Source: Nostoc sp. 106C
GTDB taxonomy: Bacteria > Cyanobacteriota > Cyanobacteriia > Cyanobacteriales > Nostocaceae
DNA: 64,000 bases
Direction: 5' to 3'
Assembly (NCBI RefSeq): GCF_002154725.1
Contig: NZ_MTAW01000185.1
Span: 30,640-94,639, forward strand
A program made the position numbers and the translations under genes. Every line of letters starts with the position of its first letter. Position 1 is the stretch's first letter. A model generated the notes under the pieces. That model made no database searches. It worked only from the letters and a program-made list of their open reading frames with translations, and had not been told where the DNA came from. This document shows positions 19,990-29,307 of this stretch, in pieces.

Positions 19990-21037
19990 AGGTACTATTG
20001 CATTTTAAAAGAGACAAACTTGAGATTACTGATAAATCTTTTGGATTTGGCATTGCTAAACCATATTGGGACAAGATTTGTCATTTTAGCAAGAGTAGAA
20101 AGACGTAGGCAGTGAATTATATAAGTATTGCATTTGGTTATTATATTTCTTACTAAAGTTAGCAATTTTAAGTACTATATTCTTCTTCAGAAACTCAGGG
20201 TTAAAATTAGCCATTTTCGGCAGACCCTAGCAGAATTTTGATTCTCTCATCACTAAATTACTTAGTTATATGTCTTTCGACAGAAAAATGCTTTGGGCGG
20301 AAAATAATATATTACGTTGCCAGCATCATTATTGGGGGTGAGGGGTCAAAGCTCCTAGGGGTTTGAGGGTCTCTTAAAAGCTTGAGAGCAAAGCAAATGC
20401 CATTCAGCTTCTAGGCTAAAAAGATGTCAAGGTAATGCGGCTATTTGATGGAAGAAAAGTTGTTCAACGAGCGATGCCTACGGCGGGCTACACCTAAGCA
20501 GCTCATGGAGAATACACCTACCTCAGATTTTGACAATTAGAGCTTATGGAGAATTTTGTAGTTTAACAAACATATTTTACATTTTTAAAGTTTGCGCAGA
20601 GAATATTTATGGATTCTATAAACAGTAGAGACTGATAATACACTTAGGAGTTTCTACAGGTTACTGGCAACAATCTATTGCTACTGGGTACTTATGCATA
20701 CCTTTCTTGGGAGTTACCTGGTAACTAACCCAGTGGTAATTTGTAAGAAACTCTATAGAGAATAAAGTTGCTTAGATCTGTCTGACTTTAAAAAGAGCAC
20801 TACATCAGAGTCTACAGAGTTTTTTGCGCTGCAACTATACTGTAATCCTAGATTTAGGAACCCCCCATTAGAGTAGAATTTTAGCAAAGGTAGTGCAAAT
20901 TTTATAACAAACTAATGACTTTGGGACTTACGCTTTTTTCAGTAATTCACTAGTAGTAAATTTAAGCGATCGCACCAGAGCCGTAAGTCCCAAATTTATT
21001 AGTTTCCAAAGAAAAATCTTAACTGCAAAATTTTAAA
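19990..21037. other. Long non-coding region downstream of ftsY
   Basis: 1048 bp with no gene I can support. It is AT-rich and contains a dispersed-repeat fragment around 20470-20500 (GCGATGCCTACGGCGGGCTA type), several weak inverted repeats between 20640 and 20750, and the strong inverted repeat listed at 20920-20994. It serves as the 5' region of the GAF-PP2C gene. Confidence 0.5.
20920..20994. repeat. Inverted repeat TTTGGGACTTACG just downstream of ftsY
   Basis: TTTGGGACTTACG (20920-20932) and CGTAAGTCCCAAA (20982-20994) are perfect 13-bp complements, separated by 49 bases containing a GCGATCGC octamer. The GGGACTTACG motif is one I associate with dispersed repeats in Nostoc-like genomes. 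It lies 43 bp after the ftsY stop, so it may double as a terminator structure. Confidence 0.7.
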
Positions 21038-22747
21038 TCAGCCACTTAAGAGTGCTTCGACAAACTCGTAACTAGAAAAGGGACGTAGGTCTTCAATTCC
21101 TTCACCAGCACCGATAAAGCGAATTGGTAAACCTAGCTGCTGTACGACAGCAAGAGCAACACCGCCTTTAGCAGTGCCATCGAGCTTAGTTAATACCACG
21201 CCACTGAGTTGGGCCGCTTGCGAGAAGACTTCAGCTTGGCGCAATCCATTTTGACCTAAAGTGGAGTCTAGAACCAAGAGTGACTCTATTTTGGCATTAG
21301 GGGCTTTTTTGTCAATAATCCGACGAATTTTCGTGAGTTCGTCCATTAAGTTTTTCTTGTTTTGCAATCGCCCTGCGGTATCAACTAAGAGTAATTCAGT
21401 TTCTCTAGCTTGAGCAGCAGCGATCGCATCAAACACCACTGCGGCTGGATCTGTATTTTTACCGGGATTGGAAATTACTTCTACACCACTTCTAGTACCC
21501 CAGACCTTCACTTGTTCTACCGCTGCGGCACGGAAAGTATCTGCCGCACCAATCAAGCATTTATAACCCGATCTTTGTGCGAGATGAGCGATTTTACCGA
21601 TAGTAGTAGTTTTACCCGCACCATTAACACCAGTGATCAACCAAATATTGAGTGTTTCCTTTTCTGGGGCAAAAGTCGGTTTGTAGTTTTTCTGTACTGG
21701 ATTATCCAGCATATCCCGCAGAATTTGTTTGAGGTAAGCGATCGCTTCTTCTGGAGGCGTAACTTCATCCCGCAATTTTTTTTGTAGGGCATTGATAATT
21801 AAATCTGTTGCTTCCACACCTACATCAGCTTGGAGGAGCAAAGCTTCAATCTCCCCTACCGCAGCTTGGTTGAGAGGTCCCTGACCCACAATTGCCTTGA
21901 GCTGGTTGAGTATACTCCGACGGGTTTTGTCTAAGCCCTGCCGTAACTTTTTCAGCCAGGTAATTTCTTCAATAGAAATATCCTCTGGACGCCTACCTTG
22001 GGCTGCTAAGATTTCTGTTGACCAGACAAATCCTTCATCAAAGGCCAGTCCAGTAAATTCTTGTGTTGTCTCCGGCGTGACGCTAGTTGAGGTAGTAGCT
22101 AATGGCTGTACTATCTCAGGTTCTGGTACTTCAATGGCATTGGCTATTAGCCTTTCCTGCTTTGCTTGCCGTTCCGCCGCCGCCCGTTCTAAGAAGGATA
22201 AGTTTGCTGATGCTGTTGGCTGTGCTAGCTCTGGGGTACTAATAGATTCAGTGGCTGCTGTTTCTACCGCATTCGGCGCTAATTCTGGGCTGGCGACATC
22301 TGTTGTTTCGGCAATTTCTGCTATTGCAGAAGTAGCTGTACTTTCTTCTTCTGTACTTGATAATTCCTCAGGAGTTGTTGGAGCAACAGTTGCATCGATT
22401 TCTAAGCTTGGTAGATTTTCTGTAACTTCAGCAGATTCTTCTGTAATTGTTTGACTAACAGTTGCATCTAATTCTGCCGATGCTGGTGATTGTACAGTTT
22501 CAATTTCAGCTTCTGCTGGCTCCTGTTCAACTGCTTGGGATTGCTGTTTTTGTTGGATATTTTTATAAGCGGCCTTTGCAAAAGCTAATAAATCTGCCGT
22601 TGTCTCTGGTGTAGTTTCTGCTGTTGGCGTTGACGTTTCGGCTGGTTCTGGTTGGGGTTCTGGTACAGGAGGAGTTTCTTGTTGCTGTTGTTGGGCGGGA
22701 ATCTCGGAGGAATCGTTATATTGACGGCGGAACCAATTAAAAACCAT
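21038..22747 (-). CDS. ftsY: Signal recognition particle receptor FtsY
   Basis: FtsY docks SRP-ribosome complexes at the membrane. The 569-residue protein has a long acidic N-terminal region (about 1-255) dominated by Glu, Ala, Thr, Ser and Gln, then the N domain (helical, about 265-360) and G domain with Walker A GVNGAGKT (373-380), DTAGR (456-460), TKLDGTAKGG (520-529) and the C-terminal GAGEGIEDLRPF. The acidic extension is longer than in many bacteria and of low complexity, probably a membrane-association region. nusB is 170 bp upstream on the same strand. Confidence 0.96.
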   Translation of the reverse strand: MVFNWFRRQYNDSSEIPAQQQQQETPPVPEPQPEPAETSTPTAETTPETTADLLAFAKAAYKNIQQKQQSQAVEQEPAEAEIETVQSPASAELDATVSQTITEESAEVTENLPSLEIDATVAPTTPEELSSTEEESTATSAIAEIAETTDVASPELAPNAVETAATESISTPELAQPTASANLSFLERAAAERQAKQERLIANAIEVPEPEIVQPLATTSTSVTPETTQEFTGLAFDEGFVWSTEILAAQGRRPEDISIEEITWLKKLRQGLDKTRRSILNQLKAIVGQGPLNQAAVGEIEALLLQADVGVEATDLIINALQKKLRDEVTPPEEAIAYLKQILRDMLDNPVQKNYKPTFAPEKETLNIWLITGVNGAGKTTTIGKIAHLAQRSGYKCLIGAADTFRAAAVEQVKVWGTRSGVEVISNPGKNTDPAAVVFDAIAAAQARETELLLVDTAGRLQNKKNLMDELTKIRRIIDKKAPNAKIESLLVLDSTLGQNGLRQAEVFSQAAQLSGVVLTKLDGTAKGGVALAVVQQLGLPIRFIGAGEGIEDLRPFSSYEFVEALLSG

Positions 22748-22917
22748 TGCAGCTAGTGATATTAGTTGTGATGTAAGTATGAGTTATGAGTTATGAGTTT
22801 AATTTAACTCCTGTCTGTTTTTTGGTGTGAAAACCCCCAGGATTTCCTCACTCCTCACTTCTCACTCTTAACTCAAAACTTAGCACTCATAAAGGTCGCT
22901 TTGGTTTCTATAAAACG

Positions 22918-23547
22918 CTATGCTGTCTTTTTTTGCTCTGTGACTCGGCGCAGAACGCCATTAATAAACCGATGACCTTCGTCGCCACTGTAGCGTTTGG
23001 CTAGTTCTACAGCTTCATTGATGGCTACACTATCTGGCAAGTCTAAAAACAGCATTTCTGCCACAGCAATTCGCAGAATATCCCGATCGATTTGGGCGAG
23101 GCGAGCAACTTGCCAATCTACTAGAGCAGCGGTAATTTGTTCATCAACAATAGTTCGTTGTTCGCTGACTATCTTGACAATTTGAATAGCATATTTGCTG
23201 ACTGTCTTGTCTTGATTTGCTAGCTGAATTAGTTCAGGGAACTCTACTGCTGCACCTAATTTATTGATTGCTGTTTGTGTGTATGAGATCGCTTCTTGCA
23301 GCATTGTTCTAGCAGTATTGATGTCGGAAGCACGAGTTTGACTGCTTAAGATGCGATCGTGACTGCGTTGTAGTTCACCAGCTGCATTATCCAAGGTATC
23401 CTGGACTTCTGATCTGAGGGTGCGTACTGCTGCTAGTACTAATTTGGGCAGATGTTCTTCTGTCAGTTTCTTAGGATTGACTGGCAACTGGCTGAGGCTT
23501 AACAGCGCTAGTTCACGAGCAAGTTGCTGGGGTTTACGGTCTTGCAT
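22918..23547 (-). CDS. nusB: Transcription antitermination factor NusB
   Basis: NusB binds boxA RNA with NusE (S10) during rRNA antitermination. The 209-residue protein is longer than E. coli NusB (139 aa) as usual for cyanobacteria: an N-terminal [22 protein letters not shown], an extended middle helix region, and the conserved C-terminal half with [42 protein letters not shown] and RR. It lies between the DUF502 gene and ftsY on the minus strand with gaps of 94 and 170 bp, consistent with one operon. Confidence 0.94.
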   Translation of the reverse strand: MQDRKPQQLARELALLSLSQLPVNPKKLTEEHLPKLVLAAVRTLRSEVQDTLDNAAGELQRSHDRILSSQTRASDINTARTMLQEAISYTQTAINKLGAAVEFPELIQLANQDKTVSKYAIQIVKIVSEQRTIVDEQITAALVDWQVARLAQIDRDILRIAVAEMLFLDLPDSVAINEAVELAKRYSGDEGHRFINGVLRRVTEQKKTA

Positions 23548-23641
23548 AAAAGTAAAGTTGGAATGAATTAAAGACTGATAAAAGTAGAAAGAATGAAGTT
23601 AGAAGTCAGTAGATTTTCGCATGGTCAGACAACTATATTAT

Positions 23642-24436
23642 CTATTTGCTTGTAACTTTGTCCGAGAGATTTGAATTTTCTACCAGCGGAATGATTTCTG
23701 ACTTTGTTTCTAGGTTTGGTACTTCCTTTTGAGAGACTGTTAGGGTTGCTAGGGATGTATTGGGGGCGACAATGCCACCAGAGACTACTATCTTAAAAGC
23801 GTCTTCTATCGACAATGACAGATTCACTACCTCATCTTCAGGAACTATTGCATACCATCCTGTAGTGGGATTCGGGGTCGTTGGTATAAAAACGCTCAAC
23901 ATAGGACGAGACATCTGGGCTTGAATTTCATTGCTGATGATGCCTGTGACAAAGGCGATCGCCCATACTCCTCGCCTGGGATACTCTAGCAAAATTACGC
24001 GACGAAATTTGCCAGGAGAATCTTTGAGGAGTGTTTCTAAAAGCTGTTTCAGGGTTTTGTATACCTGTCCAGCTAAAGGAATCGCCTGCAATACCTGTTC
24101 GCCAAAATTTAATAACCAGCGCCCCACAATATTTCGAGCCATCAAACCAATCAATAGAATACTCAGCAGTGGTACAGCTAATCCGACTCCTAAATTCAGT
24201 ATATTTACTAGTATAGGATGCAGCCCCTCAAAGGGATTCAGTTGTTTGGGAATTTGGGTAAGAAAGTTGATTACCCAATTAGCAATGGTAATAGTTAGCC
24301 AGATCGTAGTTGCTAGTGGAATTACTACCAACAAACCAGCGATCAGGTCATTTTTTAAGTCCTGTTTTAGACGATTAATTACCAAGTCCCTATTCTCCTT
24401 TTTTAAGCTAGTGGAGCTTTTGTTATCAGTATTCAT
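23642..24436 (-). CDS. DUF502 family integral membrane protein
   Basis: The 264-residue protein begins with a charged region (1-30), has two membrane segments (about 33-58, near LLVVIPLATTIWLTITIANW, and about 80-108, near LGVGLAVPLLSILLIGLMA), and then the hallmark DUF502 stretch FRRVILLEYPRRGVWAIAFVTG with VFIPTTPNPTTGWYAIVPEDEV. Function is unknown; plant and bacterial homologues are membrane proteins, one described as LIKE COV. First gene of a possible DUF502-nusB-ftsY operon; 94 bp to nusB. Confidence 0.88.
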   Translation of the reverse strand: MNTDNKSSTSLKKENRDLVINRLKQDLKNDLIAGLLVVIPLATTIWLTITIANWVINFLTQIPKQLNPFEGLHPILVNILNLGVGLAVPLLSILLIGLMARNIVGRWLLNFGEQVLQAIPLAGQVYKTLKQLLETLLKDSPGKFRRVILLEYPRRGVWAIAFVTGIISNEIQAQMSRPMLSVFIPTTPNPTTGWYAIVPEDEVVNLSLSIEDAFKIVVSGGIVAPNTSLATLTVSQKEVPNLETKSEIIPLVENSNLSDKVTSK

Positions 24437-25105
24437 ACCAACATCTTCGTTAACTCAAGGAGACACTAGTTAAAGCACAAGTTACTGCAAGCAGCTGTCT
24501 CTACTAGCAGCTTAGCCACAGTTACAAAAATACCTTTTCGTTGCCGAAAATCCGGTGCTTTTCTGGATTATTAGGTTAGACCACTTCTTGATAAACTTGC
24601 GCCTAATTAGCCTAACGACCCCAGCAATGCGGAAGGCCGCTCTGTATCTAGGTTCGTGAGCCAGAGGCTTTAGCCTCTGAGTCAATAAAACGCAACCTCA
24701 TATAGATCTGGTATAACTACCTATTAAAATCAAGGCTGGTTTGTCTCAGATGATGTTACTTTTCTTTGTAAGATTTGTAAATAATTGTTGCAAGTCACCT
24801 GGTTATTACTAATCTTACCGCGCGTAATCAAAAGCGGCTCATAGTTATAAAACTATTGTCAAACAGTATAAAGAACGGTTTTTCCTTTTAATATCTCTCA
24901 GCCAAGCAAGAGAAATCTTTCTAATAAATCTATATATAAATATTAATTTAACATAATGCGAAGAACATCCTCAGCCATATCCTTGGACTTGGAAATCTCA
25001 AGAATATGTGCAAGATGTCTTACAAAATTTTTTAGGTAAATCTTATTGGTGAGTAAAACCACTTACAGCTAGCAAATTGGCATAGTCTTTAAACCGAAGA
25101 TGAAC
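24437..25105. other. Intergenic region between DUF502 gene and hps-side glycosyltransferase
   Basis: No gene seen in 669 bp. A compact hairpin, CAGAGGCT-TT-AGCCTCTG at 24662-24679, is a common type of small palindrome and could terminate transcription arriving from the right. The rest is AT-rich and includes probable promoter DNA for DUF502-nusB-ftsY. Confidence 0.5.
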
Positions 25106-25981
25106 TCAGGCTACATCAGCCTGTGTATTTTTTTCTCGAAAAGATGTTTGTGTATCTAAGCTGGTTACGGGTATGTGCTTCATTTCCCAAACTTTGAGTA
25201 AAATTAAATATTCATAGAATGCCTGTAATGTACACCAAGCCATCCCAGCACGTCCATCTAAAAAGCCACCTAATAAAAAATACATATACAAGAAGCGTAC
25301 AATCGGTCTGGCAGGTAAACGCAAAGATAAGTCTTTCAAAGCGCGGCGTCTTTCCACCTCTGACTTCCCAAAGAATAAATCTCGCCAGTTAACACTACCT
25401 TGTTGAATTTGAAGCAATGTTTCTGCGGCTTCATCTGTCGAGTAGCGGTTATGCTTTTCAATCCAACGGCTCAAGCCCTTGCTACAAGTGTAATGAGGGT
25501 AAGTTTCTGTTAAAAAGCTGGTTGTACCGTTACAAACTTCTCGCTCTGTATGACCATAATCTGTAAACCAAACTTTACCATGACGAAAAAGGCGCATCTG
25601 GTAACGCGGATATTGGGTACTGTAGCGAATCCAACGATTCATAAACATGACACGTTCAGCAACGTAATAACCGATGTATTCTGGATGCTGAATTGCTTGT
25701 TCGCATTCTGCAAACAGTTCTGGTGTCATGCGCTCATCGGCTTCTAGAATATAAACCCATTCATGCTTGGGGGGAATGGATTCTAGCATCCAAGTACGTT
25801 GGCGTCCGTGGCTTTCAAAAGGGTGTTGAACGATGCGGATAGGATAGCGATTGGCAATTTCTACAGTGCGATCGCTACTGCATGAATCTACAACAATAAT
25901 TTCATCCGATAGCATCGCTGACTCTATGCAAGCAGCAATATCTAATTCTTCGTTATATGTCAGTATATAAATTGAGAACAT
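25106..25981 (-). CDS. Family 2 glycosyltransferase (WaaE/KdtX-like)
   Basis: A 291-residue GT-A glycosyltransferase. The N-terminus MFSIYILTYNEELDI is the usual GT2 start, followed by DEIIVVDSCSSDRTVEIA, the metal-binding acidic motif LEADER (about 90-95) and a C-terminal region with KALKDLSLRLPARPIVRFLYMYF that is typical of LPS-core/exopolysaccharide glucosyltransferases of the WaaE type. Probably adds a hexose to a cell-surface glycan. A TTG start at 26017 is possible, but ATG 25981 matches family starts. It is the last gene of the hps region, 384 bp after the HpsJ-like gene. Confidence 0.85.
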   Translation of the reverse strand: MFSIYILTYNEELDIAACIESAMLSDEIIVVDSCSSDRTVEIANRYPIRIVQHPFESHGRQRTWMLESIPPKHEWVYILEADERMTPELFAECEQAIQHPEYIGYYVAERVMFMNRWIRYSTQYPRYQMRLFRHGKVWFTDYGHTEREVCNGTTSFLTETYPHYTCSKGLSRWIEKHNRYSTDEAAETLLQIQQGSVNWRDLFFGKSEVERRRALKDLSLRLPARPIVRFLYMYFLLGGFLDGRAGMAWCTLQAFYEYLILLKVWEMKHIPVTSLDTQTSFREKNTQADVA

Positions 25982-26365
25982 TCTAAACTCTAAGTAAAAA
26001 TATTTTAATTTTGTCAAGCTACATAGCGGTTAATTGTTGGTAGCTTGATTTAACCAATATAAAATCATGCCACTTGCTATAACGCAGGGAACCTCAACAG
26101 ACACTTACTACCTTGTGGGAAGGCTCTCTGGTGCCTACAAGCCGAGAAACCTGTAAAAGCGTAGTGGCTCCCCTAGGTCGCTACCACGACGCTAACACCA
26201 ACACAGTGGCTCCAAAATCCTCAAGTGGCAGTATGAACTGTGATTCCAGCCCCCGTTCTGGCAATTCTCCTAACGATGGGGACTGGTTCTAGCACAGCGT
26301 CTCCGTAGGATTCACCCGGAAGGTCAAAAAAATATTTGATCTGTCTTACTGCCATTAAAAATTTT
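25982..26365. other. Repeat-containing gap downstream of the HpsJ-like gene
   Basis: No gene supported. Bases 26080-26215 carry fragments of the GC-richer dispersed repeats seen elsewhere (CTATAACGCAGGGAACCTC as at 7210, GTAGTGGCTCC, ACAGTGGCTCC). A minus-strand frame at 26221-26412 reads through this DNA and overlaps the HpsJ-like C-terminus; its sequence (SYGDAVLEPVPIVRR) looks like translated repeat, not a gene. Confidence 0.5.
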
Positions 26366-27211
26366 CTAACGTGGTGCAGGAGTTTTGCGGCCTCCACCAC
26401 CTTGTAAAGCACCCATACCTTTTAATCCTGTCCAGCCGATGATTATGTAACCAATTGATAACAGCAAACTGCTAATACCAGTTCGCAGTCCAGATTTCCA
26501 AGCGTTGTCTTTAGCTTGTTTTTCAGCATCGTCCCTACGCTGGCGGACTTGGCTTAATTGTTGATTGCGTAGCGCCTGAATATCTGTTTGTTGTTCAATG
26601 GCTTTGTCAAGCACTTTCGGATCTGCTTTAGCTTTCTTGAGTACATCTTTTACAGTTGGGGGTATTTGAGGGCTTTCAAGTGCTTGCTTATATTTCTGCT
26701 CGTCTTTAAGTATCTCAGTCAACTGAGCTTTGGTCTGGTTTCGCAGCTGATCTAGTTGAGCTTTTCCTTGTTCAGTATTCAGTTGTGCTTGTAATTGGGA
26801 GAAGCGACTGTTTAGTTGATTTTCTGCCTGATCTGCCTCTTGGGTAATCTGATTAAGTGCTTGATTCTTAGCTTGATTCACATTATTAAGATGCAGTGGA
26901 AAAATTAGCAAGAACAACAACCCTAAGATACTTGAGAGTACCAGCACTGGAAATCTCACATCTAGAGTGGGAGCGCGATCGCCATCACTAGCATTTTCAA
27001 TTCCATAGGCAGCAAATAGCATTCCCAAACCTACCAAAGGGACAATTCCCCGATCTACAAGACTGGTTGCCAGATTGATTTGCCATGCTCGATCAGTTGG
27101 TTGGAAGGGTAACAACAGCAGCAAAAAATCTAACAAAAAGGACAAAATTAATACTATGCCCACTACCTTTAATGTGAGGGCAGCATTCACAGAAGCAAAA
27201 CGGTTCACCAT
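26366..27211 (-). CDS. HpsJ-like membrane protein
   Basis: The 281-residue protein has three N-terminal membrane segments (about 14-36, 54-70, 87-106), a long Gln/Lys/Glu-rich coiled coil (about 112-235) and one C-terminal membrane segment (about 246-266) before a GGGGRK tail. This is the layout I remember for HpsJ-family proteins of the hormogonium polysaccharide locus, and the neighbours support it. The molecular role is not known; a scaffold spanning the inner membrane with a large helical loop is a reasonable reading. Start ATG 27211. Confidence 0.7.
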   Translation of the reverse strand: MVNRFASVNAALTLKVVGIVLILSFLLDFLLLLLPFQPTDRAWQINLATSLVDRGIVPLVGLGMLFAAYGIENASDGDRAPTLDVRFPVLVLSSILGLLFLLIFPLHLNNVNQAKNQALNQITQEADQAENQLNSRFSQLQAQLNTEQGKAQLDQLRNQTKAQLTEILKDEQKYKQALESPQIPPTVKDVLKKAKADPKVLDKAIEQQTDIQALRNQQLSQVRQRRDDAEKQAKDNAWKSGLRTGISSLLLSIGYIIIGWTGLKGMGALQGGGGRKTPAPR

Positions 27212-27531
27212 AGTTGTTCGGTATTTTGATAAGTCAGAGTGATTGTCCTATATAAAGTTACTTGAATATTGTTCCCATAACCCTACTTGTTGTATAGCAA
27301 CAAAAGGCAGATGCAACAAAATTACAGAATGATGGCGCTCGATTACCCATTCCGTCCCAAGATCAAATGAAAACTAACTACTGTTGTCAAGTCCTAGCAG
27401 CCAGAAGTATTCTGCCTTTGGGAATGAATCTACACCACGGTAGCATCTGTAATCCTAAGTGTCCTCAGAAGTTACTTAGTATTGTAAAATACTGTCAAAT
27501 CAAGGAAAGTTGTATTCAACTTCTCCATCAT
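27212..27531. other. Spacer between DUF2064 gene and HpsJ-like gene
   Basis: 320 bp, AT-rich. I see no gene, RNA or strong repeat. It may contain a separate promoter for the HpsJ-like gene. Confidence 0.4.
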
Positions 27532-28203
27532 CTAACCCTGATATGACTCATTTCTCCAGTTGCCAACTTCGCTGTTTAGAGTTTGTTCCCAGATTGGCAA
27601 ATCCTCTGGATAGTCAACGTCACTCAATAAAGGCAAGTAAACATGTGATAGATCAAGTTTGTAAGCTATATCTACAGTTTGTTGCAGTACTTGATGAGTT
27701 CCCCAATCGATATTAACGAATAAGTCCGCAATCAGGTGACGCAAACCAATCAAGTAATAACCACCGTCCAGTGCTGGGCCAATGACAAGAACACAGGTGC
27801 ATAGTTGCTCAAAAGCGCTGGCTAAAAGCTGAGAATTGACTCCTGGACAATCTGTGCCGATAATTATTACTTGTTCCATACCAGATTGAAAGGCATCCTC
27901 AAGCGATCGCCTCATTCGCTCACCTAAATCCCCTTCACCTTGAGACTTGTAAACCAAAGCCAACCCCAACCAATCTTGCATTAGTTGTAAATTTCCACCT
28001 GCAAACCGCACTTCAAAAGATATGCCAGTTACTTTTTGCAATTCTTTAGCCTGAAATATTGTATATTCGGTCATCTGCTTTTGAAAATTAGCAGCACCAA
28101 AATCACCTAAAGCAGGTATTAGTCGGGTTTTCGTCTTCCCTGGTTCTGGATAGCGAGTAAAAATAATCAGGTGCTGTTTAAAGCTGTCTAGTGATTTCAG
28201 CAC
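27532..28203 (-). CDS. DUF2064 / TIGR04282 family glycosyltransferase-like protein
   Basis: A 223-residue GT-A-like protein. Motifs are IIFTRYPEPGKTKTRL (12-27, a nucleotide-sugar-like loop), GDLGERMRRSLEDAF, the strongly conserved IIIGTDCPG, and GPALDGGYYLIGL. NCBI calls this family arsenosugar biosynthesis glycosyltransferase TIGR04282, but that role is proven only in a few settings; a nucleotidyl- or glycosyl-transferase in envelope polysaccharide synthesis is as likely here. Start is GTG 28203, 32 bp after the upstream pseudopilin gene on the same strand, so cotranslation is likely. Confidence 0.8.
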   Translation of the reverse strand: MLKSLDSFKQHLIIFTRYPEPGKTKTRLIPALGDFGAANFQKQMTEYTIFQAKELQKVTGISFEVRFAGGNLQLMQDWLGLALVYKSQGEGDLGERMRRSLEDAFQSGMEQVIIIGTDCPGVNSQLLASAFEQLCTCVLVIGPALDGGYYLIGLRHLIADLFVNIDWGTHQVLQQTVDIAYKLDLSHVYLPLLSDVDYPEDLPIWEQTLNSEVGNWRNESYQG

Positions 28204-28235
28204 GCACTACCTTTAATAGCCAACTATAAAACATT

Positions 28236-28895
28236 CTAATAGCAATACTTGTCATTTTCGTTGTTGCGAGAATGCTCTTTTCCCGTTCTCGTTGCTCCTA
28301 AAATTGTAGAAACATAGATGCAACGTTTAACGTTAACATTGTTTTTACTGTAGAGAGTTATTTGTCCTAGCGTCCTTAAAGAAGTCTTGGTACACTCATC
28401 TCCAACTTCATAGATAGGACAACCTTGATAGTTAAAAATAACTCGCCAAACCTGCGGGGAAGTTTGTTTTCGTAAAGTTGTCTCGTATTTACCTTTTTTG
28501 TTTCTTTCTATATCAATATAAACACTTGGGTGTACAGTAGACCATATTTGGTCATTGTTTATAACAGCATCAGGAATAAATTTTCCGGCTTGTGCTTGAT
28601 GAACTGTCCATTGCACAGTACCATTATGTTCGCGAAAGCTAGCTTGCCAAGTCAATTTATGTTTTTTAGCCTGGCTTTGTGCTTGGCGCATAGCGCGATA
28701 AAATTCATCTTGGGCAGTGTTAAGAGAGCGAATGTTTACAAAAGACACCCAGCTAGGTACTGCAATTGCTCCCAATATGCCAATTAGTAAAATAACCACT
28801 AACATCTCTAGCAGAGTGAAGCCACTACTAGAGCGATTTTTCAAAATAACTTTTACATTAACTAGTATTTTAAAATTTACTAATGTACTAATCAC
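28236..28895 (-). CDS. Type II secretion/type IV pilus-like pseudopilin (GspH type), second copy
   Basis: A 219-residue pseudopilin. The prepilin peptidase signature SSSGFTLLEMLVVILLIGIL has the cleaved glycine, N-methyl-Phe and Glu5, followed by a hydrophobic helix, and a GspH-like helix with WVSFVNIRSLNTAQDEFYRAMRQAQSQAKKHKL. It resembles the pseudopilin at 30398 (same WxxFVN, QAQ..AKKxKL arrangement, RCxYVxTxLGxxRTGK-like end), so one arose by duplication. The start is GTG 28895, giving a 25-residue leader; a TTG closer to the cleavage site is possible. It follows hpsE after 412 bp holding an inverted-repeat element. Confidence 0.82.
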   Translation of the reverse strand: MISTLVNFKILVNVKVILKNRSSSGFTLLEMLVVILLIGILGAIAVPSWVSFVNIRSLNTAQDEFYRAMRQAQSQAKKHKLTWQASFREHNGTVQWTVHQAQAGKFIPDAVINNDQIWSTVHPSVYIDIERNKKGKYETTLRKQTSPQVWRVIFNYQGCPIYEVGDECTKTSLRTLGQITLYSKNNVNVKRCIYVSTILGATRTGKEHSRNNENDKYCY

Positions 28896-29307
28896 TGAAA
28901 TTAAAAATTATGTACTTTAAACAGCAATAATTAATGTCATAAGTTAGGTAAGTGCAATAAACCTAACTATATAACAAAATGTAAATTACCTAAAAATCTT
29001 GCGCTATGTTCTGTAAAGCGTCACAGAAGTTATGCGTAGCTTGCTCCCTCTCCGTAGCAGGGCTGTTTCATCCCCTAAAAGGTTCGCAAACGCAAGAATT
29101 CAGGAGATAAAAAACAAGCAAGGCATTCCATATTAGGCATCAAAATGGTCCCCAATTTATGACTCTTGCTCTGATATTTATCCCCAATCATATTGACAAA
29201 ATACATACCATTACGAATGAAACAGCCCTGTTCTTCGTAAGGGTACGAATTAACCTTTAGAATCGCCTAGCGCAATGAAATAGTTTTAAATTCTTTCGCT
29301 TATCTAC
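28896..29307. other. Gap inside the hps locus carrying an inverted-repeat element
   Basis: 412 bp between hpsE and the second GspH-like pseudopilin gene. The middle is occupied by the element at 29058-29230. A Nostoc-type GCGTAGCTTGCTCCCTCTCCGTA fragment is at about 29030-29056. No coding sequence seen. Confidence 0.5.
29058..29230. mobile_element. Short element with 14-bp perfect terminal inverted repeats
   Basis: CAGGGCTGTTTCAT (29058-29071) is matched by its complement ATGAAACAGCCCTG (29217-29230); flanks diverge immediately. The 173-bp body encodes nothing. The arrangement is typical of a MITE or an internally deleted insertion sequence. I see no clear target-site duplication. Confidence 0.65.

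Noticed and set aside
21410..21787. 125-codon plus-strand frame opposite ftsY
   Set aside because: Shadow of ftsY with cysteine-rich, non-conserved translation.
24662..24679. GAGGCTTTAGCCTC hairpin as a terminator
   Set aside because: No T-run on either side and not next to a stop codon; kept only as a small palindrome in the gap entry.
26221..26412. 63-codon minus-strand frame containing SYGDAVLEPVPIVRR
   Set aside because: Overlaps the HpsJ-like gene and reads through repeat DNA; similar peptides arise from translated dispersed repeats in Nostoc-like genomes.
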